Assembly (NCBI GenBank): GCA_022072225.1
Contig: JAJVIC010000006.1
Span: forward strand, 137,785-201,784
Source: Bacteroidia bacterium
GTDB lineage: Bacteria > Bacteroidota > Bacteroidia > SXHM01
Reading direction: 5' to 3'
DNA length: 64,000 nucleotides
Below, one piece after another: positions 8,346 through 15,374 of the stretch. How positions within the stretch are numbered: the first letter of the stretch is position 1; each line of letters begins with the position of its first letter. The translations under genes and the position numbers were made by a program. A model generated the notes under the pieces. That model ran no database searches and was not told the origin of the DNA. It saw only the letters and a list, made by a program, of their open reading frames with translations.

Positions 8346-10835
8346 CTATTCCTGAAAATAAACCCGTTTCACCCTGCGCGAAACATTGGTGAGTACTTCG
8401 TAAGGAATGGTTTCCATTATTTTGGCAAAATCTGCAATGGAATAATTGGAGCCGAACACTATTACTTCGTCACCTTCTTTGGCGGGAATATCGGTTACAT
8501 CAATCATACACATATCCATGCAAACGTTTCCGATTATAGGTGCAAATTTGTCGTTTACCAAAACTTTTCCGCGCCTGTTGCCATGTTTGCGGCTTAAACC
8601 ATCGGCATAGCCGATTGGAATAGTGGCAATTTGCAAAGCGCGTTGCGCCATTTCACTTCTTCCGTAGCCTACACTTTCGCCTGCCGGAATTGAATTAATT
8701 TGCGAAATGCTGGTTCGCAAGGTGCTTACATTTTGAAGTTTTTTCTGTTCAGTATCATTCGCCCCTATACCATATAATCCAATTCCCAAACGCACCATTT
8801 CAAACTGTGCATCAGGGAAACGTGCTGCGCCTGCTGAATTAAGAATATGTCGGAGAATAGGGTAAGAAAAGTAGGCGCGGATTTTATCGCTCAGTTTTAT
8901 GAAAGTTGAAATTTGTGACCGAGTAAACTCATCGTGTTTGCTGTCCTCGCTGGCTGCAAGGTGTGAGAAAACGCTTTGCACTTTCAGCAGAGAGTTGTTT
9001 TTTATACGTACTAATAATTCGTTCAAATCATTTTCGTGAAAACCGAGGCGGTGCATGCCCGTGTCTAACTTAATGTGAATTGGAATCGGCTGTTTGATTT
9101 CGGTACGGTTGCGTTTTACCGCTTCTTCAAACAAACCTAAAACACGGAAATTGTATATCTCGGGCTCCAGATGATTTTTTATCATGGCATCGTAGCTCTG
9201 TTCTTCAGGGTTCATTACCATAATGGGTAAAGTAATTCCCGCTTTACGCAGTTCAATCCCTTCGTCAGCATACGCCACAGCAAGGTAATCTACACGATGG
9301 AACTGCAATACGTTGGCAATTTCGTAGCTGCCGCTTCCGTAAGAAAAAGCTTTCACCATCGCCATTATTTTGGTTTCCGGTTTAAGAACAGAGCGAAAAT
9401 AATTGAGGTTGTGAGCAACAGCATTGAGGTTAATTTCGAGAACTGTTTCGTGTGTTTTCTGTTGCAACACATTATTGATTTCCTCAAATCCAAAAACGCG
9501 CGCACCTTTGAGTAAAATGGTTTCGTTATTGAACATAGAGTTATTGAACTCTTTCAAAAAGTCTTTCGTTCCGAAGTAAAAATCTTTTTCAATGTTGAAT
9601 AAATCTTTTTGGCGCGAAATAGCTTCGCCAATTCCGATTAAGCGATTTACATGTTTGCGTTCCAATAGTTCGGCTACCTCCTTATAAAGTGCTTCTTCGT
9701 TTTTTCCGCTTTGCAGAATATCGGAAAGTATGACTGTTTTTTTCGGATGTTGCTTTTGTTGTTCCAGAAAATCCAATGCAATGGCAAGCGAACCTAAATC
9801 TGAATTATAGCTGTCGTTAATTACCGAACAATTATTGATTCCTTCTTTTAATTCCAATCGCATGGCAACTGGACTGAGCATTAACATACGCTCTGCAATC
9901 TGTTTATTCTCGTGCCCCGAATAGAGCATAAACAGCCAGCAATGAATTGCATTTTCAACAGAAGCATCATCAGTAAACGGAATTTTTACACGCAGAAAAT
10001 CATTGTTGTAAACGCCCTGTATCTCCGTATCAGTTGCAGATTTTGTGATTTTCCCAATCAATAAAGTGGCAGCCGTTTTCTTCGACCAGTTGAGTAATTG
10101 TGTGTCTTTAAGTTCTTCATCTGCTTTTACTGCTTCGTGAATTTCAGGATAATCTTTGCAGTAAATCAGCGCCTGAACATCTTTGAAAAGTTTCAGTTTT
10201 TCTTTTGTCTTTTCCAACAGTGAAGAAAAATTTTCGCTGTGCGCCTGTCCTATGTTGGTGAAAATTCCGGTGGTAGGTTTTATTATTTTTTCCAGCTTTT
10301 CCATTTCACCGGAATGTGAAATTCCGGCTTCAAACAAAGCCATTTCGTGTTCGTTGTTCATTTGCCAAACCGAAAGCGGAACACCTACTTGCGAATTAAA
10401 ACTTTTTGGGCTGCGCACTATATTTTTTTCTTCACGTAACAACTGATACAGCCATTCTTTAACAATCGTTTTCCCGTTGCTGCCTGTTATTCCGATTACA
10501 GGAATGGAGAATTGTTTGCGATGATGAGCACATAATGTTTGTAATGCGTTTAGTGTATCGGCAACCAAAATAAAATTTGCTTCGGGTAATTCATAAAGAC
10601 TTTGCGGAAGGGTTGTAACCACAAAATTCCGCAAACCATGAGCATATAAATCGGGAATAAAACGGTGTGCATCGTGCCGCTCACCTTTAATGGCAAAAAA
10701 CAAACTGCTTTCTGCTCCTGCAAGTTTGCGGCTGTCAATCAGCAGTTGCCGTACAGTATTTTCAGGATGATTTCCGTGAAGTTTTCCCTGAATTATTTCA
10801 GAAATTTCGGATATGGTATAGTTGATTGAACTCAC
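8346..10835 (-). CDS. Bifunctional MurF ligase / alanine racemase
   Basis: An 829-residue fusion typical of Bacteroidota. Residues 1 to about 450 are MurF (UDP-MurNAc-tripeptide:D-Ala-D-Ala ligase), with DSRKL near the N-terminus and the ATP loop GITGSNGKT. Residues from about 460 are alanine racemase. The PLP lysine is in [13 protein letters not shown] and the catalytic Tyr in [10 protein letters not shown]; the ending [15 protein letters not shown] is typical. The fusion couples D-Ala supply to the ligation of D-Ala-D-Ala in peptidoglycan precursor synthesis. The gene overlaps the upstream tdk stop by 4 nt (ATGA). Confidence 0.95.
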   Translation of the reverse strand: MSSINYTISEISEIIQGKLHGNHPENTVRQLLIDSRKLAGAESSLFFAIKGERHDAHRFIPDLYAHGLRNFVVTTLPQSLYELPEANFILVADTLNALQTLCAHHRKQFSIPVIGITGSNGKTIVKEWLYQLLREEKNIVRSPKSFNSQVGVPLSVWQMNNEHEMALFEAGISHSGEMEKLEKIIKPTTGIFTNIGQAHSENFSSLLEKTKEKLKLFKDVQALIYCKDYPEIHEAVKADEELKDTQLLNWSKKTAATLLIGKITKSATDTEIQGVYNNDFLRVKIPFTDDASVENAIHCWLFMLYSGHENKQIAERMLMLSPVAMRLELKEGINNCSVINDSYNSDLGSLAIALDFLEQQKQHPKKTVILSDILQSGKNEEALYKEVAELLERKHVNRLIGIGEAISRQKDLFNIEKDFYFGTKDFLKEFNNSMFNNETILLKGARVFGFEEINNVLQQKTHETVLEINLNAVAHNLNYFRSVLKPETKIMAMVKAFSYGSGSYEIANVLQFHRVDYLAVAYADEGIELRKAGITLPIMVMNPEEQSYDAMIKNHLEPEIYNFRVLGLFEEAVKRNRTEIKQPIPIHIKLDTGMHRLGFHENDLNELLVRIKNNSLLKVQSVFSHLAASEDSKHDEFTRSQISTFIKLSDKIRAYFSYPILRHILNSAGAARFPDAQFEMVRLGIGLYGIGANDTEQKKLQNVSTLRTSISQINSIPAGESVGYGRSEMAQRALQIATIPIGYADGLSRKHGNRRGKVLVNDKFAPIIGNVCMDMCMIDVTDIPAKEGDEVIVFGSNYSIADFAKIMETIPYEVLTNVSRRVKRVYFQE

Positions 10836-11428
10836 AAATTATTTTTTGATTTCATACTTTGTGCCTTGTAAAAACAATCCCGGCACAAGGGTTCGTAATT
10901 ATTGGTTTCGCCCAACACTACCAGTGAGTTTTCTTCCGTTATGCGGTGCGAATGGTTGGCAAGATTTCCGCAGTGCATGCAGATTGCGTGAACTTTTGTA
11001 ATGTATTCTGCAGAAGCCATCAGCGCAGGCATGGGTCCAAATGGTTTGCCGAGAAAATCCATATCAAGACCTGCGATGATTACGCGCACTCCGGAGTTGG
11101 CCAATTGGTTACATACGTTTGGTAGTTCTGTGTCGAAAAACTGTGCCTCATCAATTCCAACTACATCTACATCACTTGCTAAAAGTAAAATGTTGGATGA
11201 GGCAGGGACAGGAGTTGAGGTAATTTCATTTGAATCGTGCGACACCACTTTTACTTCATCGTAACGGGTATCTACAGCCGGTTTAAAAATTTCCACTTTT
11301 TGTTTTGCAAATTTTGCACGTTTCAGCCGCCTGATCAGTTCTTCGGTTTTGCCTGAAAACATAGAACCGCAAATGACTTCAATCCAGCCTTTTTTTACGG
11401 AATGATTGAGCGGGTTTTCTAAAAACAT
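10832..11428 (-). CDS. tdk: Thymidine kinase
   Basis: A 198-residue type II thymidine kinase of the salvage pathway. The P-loop is [16 protein letters not shown], the catalytic region [10 protein letters not shown], and the structural zinc is bound by the pairs CMHC and CRDC near the C-terminus. It is first in an operon with murF-alr, overlapping it by 4 nt. A promoter-like TATTTTTCG lies a few bases before the ATG on the minus strand. Confidence 0.96.
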   Translation of the reverse strand: MFLENPLNHSVKKGWIEVICGSMFSGKTEELIRRLKRAKFAKQKVEIFKPAVDTRYDEVKVVSHDSNEITSTPVPASSNILLLASDVDVVGIDEAQFFDTELPNVCNQLANSGVRVIIAGLDMDFLGKPFGPMPALMASAEYITKVHAICMHCGNLANHSHRITEENSLVVLGETNNYEPLCRDCFYKAQSMKSKNNL

Positions 11429-11464
11429 AAAAGCGAAAAATAATAAAGCGGCAGGAGAAAACGT

Positions 11465-11472
11465 TATTTTTG
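11465..11472 (+). promoter_or_regulatory. Promoter -7 box (TATTTTTG) of the gene at 11508
   Basis: Exact TAnnTTTG match 35 bases before the ATG at 11508, divergent from tdk. Confidence 0.55.
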
Positions 11473-11507
11473 AACCAACACAAAACTAACTAAAAGCAGA
11501 ATAGGAA

Positions 11508-12107
11508 ATGGAAAACAATAGTGTATTGAATAATATTTTGAGTGAATTAGAGGGCATCAGTAAACAAGTTCAGAACTTACAGGTGCAGGAAAATAAGGCT
11601 TCGGCAAAAGTACTTGGGCTTGTTCATGCCCAGCTGAAAAATATTTCTTCCACCTTGGAAATTCTTGAGGAAGTTGTTGTCAATAATAAATCTGTTGCAG
11701 TAGCAGAGGAAACTATTCCTGTTGACGTAAAGGAGGTTGTAGGGTTGTCGCTTGAAAATGCAGTGCCCGAAAAAGCGGAAGTTGTTAATCAGCCCGAACC
11801 TGTTGTTGAGAAAAAGCCAAAGCCGGTAAAAGAGCAAACTTCCGATAACAGTCTTGTAGCTAAAATGAAAAGGAAACCTATCCGAGATTTAAAGACGGCA
11901 ATTGGTATAAATGAAAAATTCGCATTTATTAAATTGTTTGGTGGCGATGCAACTGCCTGGAGTAATGCTTTGCAAAAGCTGAATTCATTTTCATCGTACT
12001 GGGAAGCAGAAGCTATGCTTAGCGAGTTTAATCAAAAATATAAGTGGAAAGAAGATGATGAAACGCTGCAAAGTCTGATGGATTTGGTGGAGCGCAGGTA
12101 TATGTAA
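11508..12107 (+). CDS. Conserved Bacteroidota protein of unknown function
   Basis: A 199-residue protein. Residues 1-60 look like a coiled coil; residues 70-120 are Pro/Glu/Lys-rich and probably disordered. The C-terminal 75 residues form a conserved module (RDLKTAIGINEKFAFIKLFGGDATAWSNALQKLN, ending LVERRYM) that I have seen on various Bacteroidota proteins without an assigned role. No signal peptide or membrane segment. It has its own promoter and is followed by tRNA-Arg. Confidence 0.7.
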   Translation: MENNSVLNNILSELEGISKQVQNLQVQENKASAKVLGLVHAQLKNISSTLEILEEVVVNNKSVAVAEETIPVDVKEVVGLSLENAVPEKAEVVNQPEPVVEKKPKPVKEQTSDNSLVAKMKRKPIRDLKTAIGINEKFAFIKLFGGDATAWSNALQKLNSFSSYWEAEAMLSEFNQKYKWKEDDETLQSLMDLVERRYM

Positions 12108-12132
12108 TTTATCTATTTTCGCAACCCTTTTT

Positions 12133-12204
12133 GGTCCCGTAGTTCAATGGATAGAATAGAAGTTTCCTAAACTTTTGATCCCAGTTCGATTCTGGGCGGG
12201 ACTA
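12133..12204 (+). tRNA. tRNA-Arg (anticodon CCT)
   Basis: A canonical cloverleaf: acceptor GGTCCCG/CGGGACT with one G-U pair, T8-A9, anticodon stem GAAGT/ACTTT with loop TTCCTAA (CCT at 34-36), T-arm CCCAG-TTCGATT-CTGGG, discriminator A. CCA is not encoded. Its 3' end marks the left border of the accessory island. Confidence 0.95.
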
Positions 12205-12213
12205 CTCCACCGG

Positions 12214-12248
12214 AAAGCGCGAGAATTTTTGTGCGCTTTTCTTTTTTT
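12214..12248 (+). terminator. Terminator after tRNA-Arg(CCT)
   Basis: Stem AAAGCGC / GCGCTTT with a 12-base loop, then a T-rich run (TTCTTTTTTT). Confidence 0.75.
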
Positions 12249-12540
12249 GTATCTCTGAAAGCCTTTGCCCGTCTGCATATTTGAGGGATGACACTATTTA
12301 TTTCCGGTGTTCGATATTTTTTATTCTCAAAAATCAACTTGCCCGGAAATATCGAACTTATTATACGTTGCATTATTGCTGTGTCCCGCTGTTCATAATA
12401 CTTTTCGATGTTCGATAAAAGTTCGATGCAGTTGTCAATCTGTTTGTCCGCATTTCCAATTCCTGAACTAATTTTTCTTATTCGTAATTGTAAAGCAGAG
12501 CGGTAGAATATTAGAGCATAAGATTTTATACTTTTATGGA
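12236..12540 (-). pseudogene. Remnant of a serine recombinase C-terminus
   Basis: On the minus strand an open frame encodes a stretch like the C-terminal region of Bacteroidota serine recombinases: IDNCIELLSNIEKYYEQRD, then IISSIFPGKLIFENKKYRT and PEINSVIPQI. No catalytic domain is present; the 5' part is replaced by the HNH gene. The frame has no stop of its own before it enters the adjacent tRNA-Arg, much as the recombinase at 725-2227 runs into its target. I read it as the last trace of an integrase that used the tRNA 3' end as its site. The family call is by memory of the motif. Confidence 0.5.
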
Positions 12541-12563
12541 TTGGAATAAAAGATAATTGAAAG

Positions 12564-13595
12564 ATGCTACCAAAATCAAACGACTTACCAATAAATCTTT
12601 TAGCAGCATGTTTCAATAATACTTCTGCGACTTACAAATATTATTGGCTGCTTTCAATACTGCAAGAAGTTGAGAATGGAAACCTGACGGTTTCCAAAAG
12701 GAATCTGTTTGCAAGAATGATTTCCAATGCTTGGTTCACTGTAAACTATTTTCATGTTTCATTCGGCAAACAAGATTTGATTCAAGACGCAATTCAAATT
12801 GTGAATCAAGTTGAGAGTATTCCGATTGATGAAAAACTGAATTCAGTTTTTCAAAAACTATTAGCAACAAAGAATTCAACTACAGAAAGACAACTCTGGC
12901 ATTTCAATAAAAATGTTCCTCATTGGTTTTTAAGTCCGTGGTTTCCTTCAATGGGCAGGTATGATATTTATCTTGCTTCAAAATCATTCAGCGAAAAATG
13001 TTTGTATGCTTTGTATGAGGATAAAATTGAAATAAATCCTGAATAGAAAAATTATCTGACTTCAAACGTAAGGGTGCTGAAAGATTTTTGTTATTGGAAT
13101 CTCTCATTGTTTCTGCAAGCAAAGAATCCTAATGTGCCTGACATTCCAAACAAGTTGATTAAACCTGCTGAAAGAAATAGTTTGACAAAACAGCGAACAC
13201 AGTTTTGGGATTTGGTTGTTGCAGAACTTGGTTCTGTAAAATGTATTTACACAGGACGGGAACTCACAGTTGGAAATTATGCTGTTGAACATTTCATTCC
13301 TTACAATTTCGTTTCTCACGATTTGATTTGGAATTTGATCCCAGCAGATAAATCTTTCAATAGTTCAAAGAGTGATAAACTTCCACCACTTGAAAAATAT
13401 TTCAATTCATTTTTTGCTTTGCAAAAATCAGCAGTTGAAATTGTGAGTGAGAAATCACCTAAGAATAAATTGCTTGAAGATTACTTGACAATCTTTCCTG
13501 ACTTGGAAAGGAATTTTTCAAAAGAAAAATTCAGAGAAAGAATTCAACCTTTAATCACCATTGCATCAAACAATGGATTTCAATTTATGAAGTGA
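12564..13595 (+). pseudogene. HNH endonuclease, interrupted by one in-frame amber codon
   Basis: Two segments (12564-13046, 160 codons, and 13047-13595) lie in the same frame, separated only by a TAG at 13044-13046. Read through, they give a protein of about 343 residues. The C-terminal half has an HNH layout: CIYTGRELTVGNYAVEHFIPYNFVSHDLIWNLIPADKSFNSSKSDKLPP, with the His-rich catalytic strand and the closing Asn/Lys region. The stop may come from a TGG codon by one transition. A GTG at 13074 could restart the second half. The gene overlaps the next one by a GTGA junction. Either it is a nonsense-mutated pseudogene or two polypeptides are made; no amber-suppressor tRNA is seen nearby. Confidence 0.7.
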
Positions 13596-14452
13596 TACAA
13601 ACGAATCAATACAATCATCTCACAGCGAAAGAAAGAGAAACACTTTCTTTTCCAGCAAAGCTTTTGTTGAACAAATGTTTGTTGGTTGGTGATGTGTTGG
13701 ATTTCGGTTGCGGCTTTGGAAAAGATGTTGAGTTGCTCAAAGCGAAGGGAATAAATATTGACGGCTACGACAAACATTATTTCCCAAAGTATCCAACAAA
13801 AAAGTTTGACACAATTATTTGCTTTTATGTGTTGAATGTTTTGGTGCAGGAGGAACAAGCAAGTGTGCTAATGGAAATTTCACAACTGTTGAAGCCAACT
13901 GGTAAAGCATATTTTGCAGTTAGAAGAGATTTGCAATACGAAGGTTTCAGAACTCACAAGGTTCATCAGAAACCAACTTATCAATGCAATGTGATTTTGA
14001 ATTACAAATCAATTTTCAAAAATGAAAATTGCGAAGTGTATGAATACAAACACTTCAATCAATTCAAGCGAAAGGAAAATCCAACTTGTCCATTTTGTAA
14101 TCCCGATTCGGAAAGAGAATTGCTTTTGGAATCTGCAACTGCATATGCAATGTTTGATAAATTTCCAGTGAGCAATGGACACACTTTAATCATTCCGAAA
14201 AAACATTGTGCTGATTACTTTCAGCTTTCATTCAAAGAACAATCTGCTTGTTGGTTCATGCTGAACAAAGCAAAAAAAATTTTGAAAAAAACATTGAATC
14301 CTGACGGATTCAATGTTGGAATCAACATCAGCGAATCAGCAGGACAAACCGTTCCTCATGTTCACATACATTTAATTCCACGATACAAAGGCGATGTGAA
14401 AGAGCCAAGAGGAGGAGTAAGAGGTGTAATTCCTGAAAAAAGAAACTATTAA
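13592..14452 (+). CDS. Methyltransferase-HIT domain fusion protein
   Basis: A 286-residue fusion. Residues 1 to about 155 are a class I SAM-dependent methyltransferase with motif I VLDFGCGFGKDVELL and the acidic residue in NIDGYDKHY. Residues from about 165 form a HIT-family nucleotide hydrolase or transferase: CPFC at its start, then FPVSNGHTLIIPKKH and the triad HVHIHLIPRY, ending PRGGVRGVIPEKRNY. HIT proteins act on nucleoside phosphoramidates or dinucleotides; the joint substrate is unknown. The start is a GTG overlapping the HNH stop (GTGA). Base composition is AT-rich, as in the HNH gene. A role in nucleic-acid modification, repair or conflict is inferred from the context only. Confidence 0.85.
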   Translation: MIQTNQYNHLTAKERETLSFPAKLLLNKCLLVGDVLDFGCGFGKDVELLKAKGINIDGYDKHYFPKYPTKKFDTIICFYVLNVLVQEEQASVLMEISQLLKPTGKAYFAVRRDLQYEGFRTHKVHQKPTYQCNVILNYKSIFKNENCEVYEYKHFNQFKRKENPTCPFCNPDSERELLLESATAYAMFDKFPVSNGHTLIIPKKHCADYFQLSFKEQSACWFMLNKAKKILKKTLNPDGFNVGINISESAGQTVPHVHIHLIPRYKGDVKEPRGGVRGVIPEKRNY

Positions 14453-14463
14453 ACATAAATAAT

Positions 14464-14471
14464 TATCTTTG
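14464..14471 (+). promoter_or_regulatory. Promoter -7 box of the tRNA cassette leader (TATCTTTG)
   Basis: Exact TAnnTTTG match. Four bases (CCCC) separate it from a GTG that opens the leader reading frame, the same spacing as at 5040, 3906, 4963 and 32561. Confidence 0.7.
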
Positions 14472-14475
14472 CCCC

Positions 14476-14553
14476 GTGAAGAACATGATTCTACATTTTA
14501 TCCAGCCGCAGCAACTCCGCCCGCAAAGCGAAGAAGGGGATAACTATGCTTAG
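14476..14553 (+). CDS. Putative attenuator leader peptide, 25 aa, rich in CNN codons
   Basis: A GTG-started frame (or ATG at 14485) of 25 codons ending in TAG. Codons 6 to 17 read Leu-His-Phe-Ile-Gln-Pro-Gln-Gln-Leu-Arg-Pro-Gln (CTA CAT TTT ATC CAG CCG and so on). Eleven of the twelve specify Leu, His, Phe, Gln, Pro or Arg, the six amino acids of the tRNA genes downstream, and ten begin with C. A strong terminator follows at 14579. Within the RNA, GATTCTA (14487-14493) can pair with TAGAATC (14551-14557), and GAAGGGG (14533-14539) can pair with CCCCTTT (14583-14589) in the terminator's left arm. A ribosome stalled early in the codon run would leave GAAGGGG free for antitermination, while a ribosome at the stop codon would cover it. 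This is the logic of amino-acid operon attenuators; function is inferred. Confidence 0.6.
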   Translation: MKNMILHFIQPQQLRPQSEEGDNYA

Positions 14554-14578
14554 AATCTAACTATATAAATTTTAGCGG

Positions 14579-14610
14579 AAAGCCCCTTTGAGCAATCAGA
14601 GGGGCTTTTT
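14579..14610 (+). terminator. Strong intrinsic terminator / attenuator before the tRNA array
   Basis: A 13-bp stem with one G-U pair (AAAGCCCCTTTGA with TCAGAGGGGCTTT), a GCAA tetraloop and a T run. It lies only 11 nt before tRNA-Pro, so the tRNAs need readthrough or a promoter that I cannot see. The left arm can alternatively pair with 14533-14539. Confidence 0.85.
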
Positions 14611-14621
14611 GTTTTTCATCA

Positions 14622-14696
14622 CGGGGTGTTCCACAGATGGCTACATGAGCGTGCCTTGGAAGCACGTGTTCGCAGGTTCGAATCCTGCTACCCCGA
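14622..14696 (+). tRNA. tRNA-Pro (anticodon TGG), non-canonical
   Basis: Acceptor CGGGGTG/TACCCCG, anticodon stem CGTGC/GCACG with loop CTTGGAA (TGG), T-arm GCAGG-TTCGAAT-CCTGC, discriminator A. The D-arm is weak: after T8 the bases CCAC and CATG pair at only about two positions, although GG of the D-loop is present. Position 37 is A; bacterial proline tRNAs have G37, the TrmD m1G substrate. CCA is not encoded. Confidence 0.85.
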
Positions 14697-14704
14697 CAAA
14701 AAAT

Positions 14705-14775
14705 TGCCTCTTGGTCTAATGGCAGGACAACTCCCTTTGAAGGAGTTAGTCGTAGTTCGAATCTACGAGGGGCAA
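14705..14775 (+). tRNA. tRNA-Gln (anticodon TTG)
   Basis: Acceptor TGCCTCT/AGGGGCA, D-stem GTCT/GGAC, anticodon stem ACTCC/GGAGT with loop CTTTGAA (TTG), T-arm CGTAG-TTCGAAT-CTACG, discriminator A. A regular cloverleaf, 8 nt after tRNA-Pro. Confidence 0.92.
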
Positions 14776-14779
14776 CAAT

Positions 14780-14852
14780 GGAGTTTTTAGTTTAACCGGT
14801 AAAATATTCGCCTGTGACGCGAAAGAACAGGGTTCGAGTCCCGAAAACTCCC
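14780..14852 (+). tRNA. tRNA-His (anticodon GTG), irregular T-arm
   Basis: Anticodon stem TTCGC/GCGAA with loop CTGTGAC (GTG). D-arm GTTT-AACCGGTA-AAAT with both G18 and G19. The acceptor can be read as GAGTTTT/AAAACTC with G-1 opposite C73, as expected for His. The T-stem then has only CAGGG against CCCG, so an A is bulged or two pairs are mismatched. It starts 4 nt after tRNA-Gln. Confidence 0.8.
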
Positions 14853-14857
14853 AAAAT

Positions 14858-14931
14858 GCCGAGGTGATGAAACTGGTAAACATGCTTGTCTTAGAAACAA
14901 GATTTTGAGAGTTCGAATCTCTCCTTCGGCA
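14858..14931 (+). tRNA. tRNA-Leu (anticodon TAG) lacking the long variable arm
   Basis: Acceptor GCCGAGG/CTTCGGC, leucine-type D-arm TGATGAAACTGGTAAACATG, anticodon stem CTTGT/ACAAG with loop CTTAGAA (TAG), T-arm GAGAG-TTCGAAT-CTCTC, discriminator A. The variable region is only ATTTT (14902-14906), five bases, where bacterial leucine tRNAs are class II with a long arm. Position 37 is A, not the usual G. Confidence 0.85.
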
Positions 14932-14938
14932 CGACTGT

Positions 14939-14963
14939 AAAAAGTGGACAGTGTCCACTTTTT
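14939..14963 (+). terminator. Terminator after the Pro-Gln-His-Leu block
   Basis: A perfect 11-bp stem (AAAAAGTGGAC / GTCCACTTTTT) with loop AGT, starting 7 nt after tRNA-Leu. A related stem (CAAAGTGGA / TCCACTTTG) ends the last gene of this unit at 17307-17329. Confidence 0.8.
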
Positions 14964-14978
14964 ACAAATAATTTTATG

Positions 14979-15006
14979 TGTATAGAAAACCACAATTTTC
15001 TATACA
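14979..15006. repeat. Perfect 11-bp hairpin upstream of the second RNA promoter
   Basis: TGTATAGAAAA, six bases CCACAA, TTTTCTATACA. It sits 38 bases before the promoter box at 15044 and is AT-rich without a T run of its own on the plus strand. It could be an operator or a second terminator. Confidence 0.5.
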
Positions 15007-15043
15007 TAAGTAAAACAATGTATATAGATTTCTCAAAAATTTA

Positions 15044-15051
15044 TACATTTG
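15044..15051 (+). promoter_or_regulatory. Promoter -7 box (TACATTTG) of the second leader RNA
   Basis: Exact TAnnTTTG match. No start codon follows at the four-base distance, so the product is probably non-coding. Predicted start near 15056. Confidence 0.6.
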
Positions 15052-15055
15052 CCAC

Positions 15056-15266
15056 CGCAAAACTGAAAAGCGGAAATAATTTTTCAGTGAGTAAAATAAA
15101 AAAATAAAATTGTTACACACCATATCATATCCAAGCTGGACAAAGGATTGCGCTATTTTCCAGGTGCGCTTTAATCCTTTATGGGTATGCCCGTGTGTGT
15201 GATAATTTTTCATTAATAAATTATTATCAGAAACCTCCGGGCTTAATTGCTCGGAGGTTTTTTGTT
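15056..15266 (+). ncRNA. Structured RNA with alternative folds, ahead of tRNA-Arg-Phe-rtcB
   Basis: About 210 nt between a promoter box and a terminator. ATTGTTACACAC (15109-15120) can pair with GTGTGTGATAAT (15195-15206), 12 pairs with two G-U. Inside, AAAGGATT-GCGC pairs with GCGC-(TTT)-AATCCTTT, with a small TCCA-AGC-TGGA hairpin on the 5' side. Downstream ATTATCA (15223-15229) competes for TGATAAT (15200-15206). Near the 5' end CCGC/GCGG and CTGAAAA/TTTTCAG also exclude each other. The shape is somewhat like 6S RNA, but switch-like competing stems next to a terminator suggest a riboregulator. A 30-codon frame from a TTG at 15110 crosses it, but nothing supports translation. Confidence 0.55.
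15231..15266 (+). terminator. Terminator / attenuator before tRNA-Arg(ACG)
   Basis: Stem AAACCTCCG / CGGAGGTTT, 12-base loop, followed by TTTTG. Only about 30 nt separate it from tRNA-Arg and I see no promoter box in that gap, so the tRNA-rtcB unit may depend on readthrough. Confidence 0.8.
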
Positions 15267-15295
15267 TTTATACGATTATGAAAAAGATGAAATAT

Positions 15296-15368
15296 TGGCG
15301 CATAGTTCAATTGAACAGAATAGCGAACTACGAATTCGCAGATACAGGTTTGAGTCCTGTTGTGCCAA
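15296..15368 (+). tRNA. tRNA-Arg (anticodon ACG) with altered 19-56 tertiary pair
   Basis: Acceptor TGGCGCA/TGTGCCA, D-stem GTTC/GAAT, anticodon stem GCGAA/TTCGC with loop CTACGAA (ACG), T-stem ACAGG/CCTGT. The T-loop is TTTGAGT, with T at position 56 where C is nearly universal. The D-loop AATTGAACA has G18 but A at 19 where G is nearly universal. The two changes keep a Watson-Crick pair (A19-U56). Confidence 0.85.
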
Positions 15369-15374
15369 CGAAAT

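Noticed and set aside
12167-12616. A 149-codon minus-strand frame as an intact gene
   Set aside because: Its end runs through tRNA-Arg and its start overlaps the HNH gene. Only the middle looks like real protein, a recombinase C-terminus, so it is listed as a remnant.
13044-13046. Amber suppression by a cassette tRNA
   Set aside because: None of the tRNA genes seen has a CTA anticodon; the tRNA-Arg loop CTACGAA puts ACG, not CTA, at 34-36.
14746-14993. Minus-strand frames across the tRNA block
   Set aside because: They are antisense to tRNA genes and encode tRNA-complement peptides.
15110-15202. A 30-codon TTG frame in the second leader RNA as another leader peptide
   Set aside because: It contains some Pro, Phe, Gln and Arg codons, but not in a dense run, and no start signal supports it. 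The RNA folding explains the region better.
15056-15266. Assignment as 6S RNA
   Set aside because: The overall long-hairpin shape is suggestive, but I could not match conserved 6S elements, and competing stems plus the tRNA-rtcB context point elsewhere.
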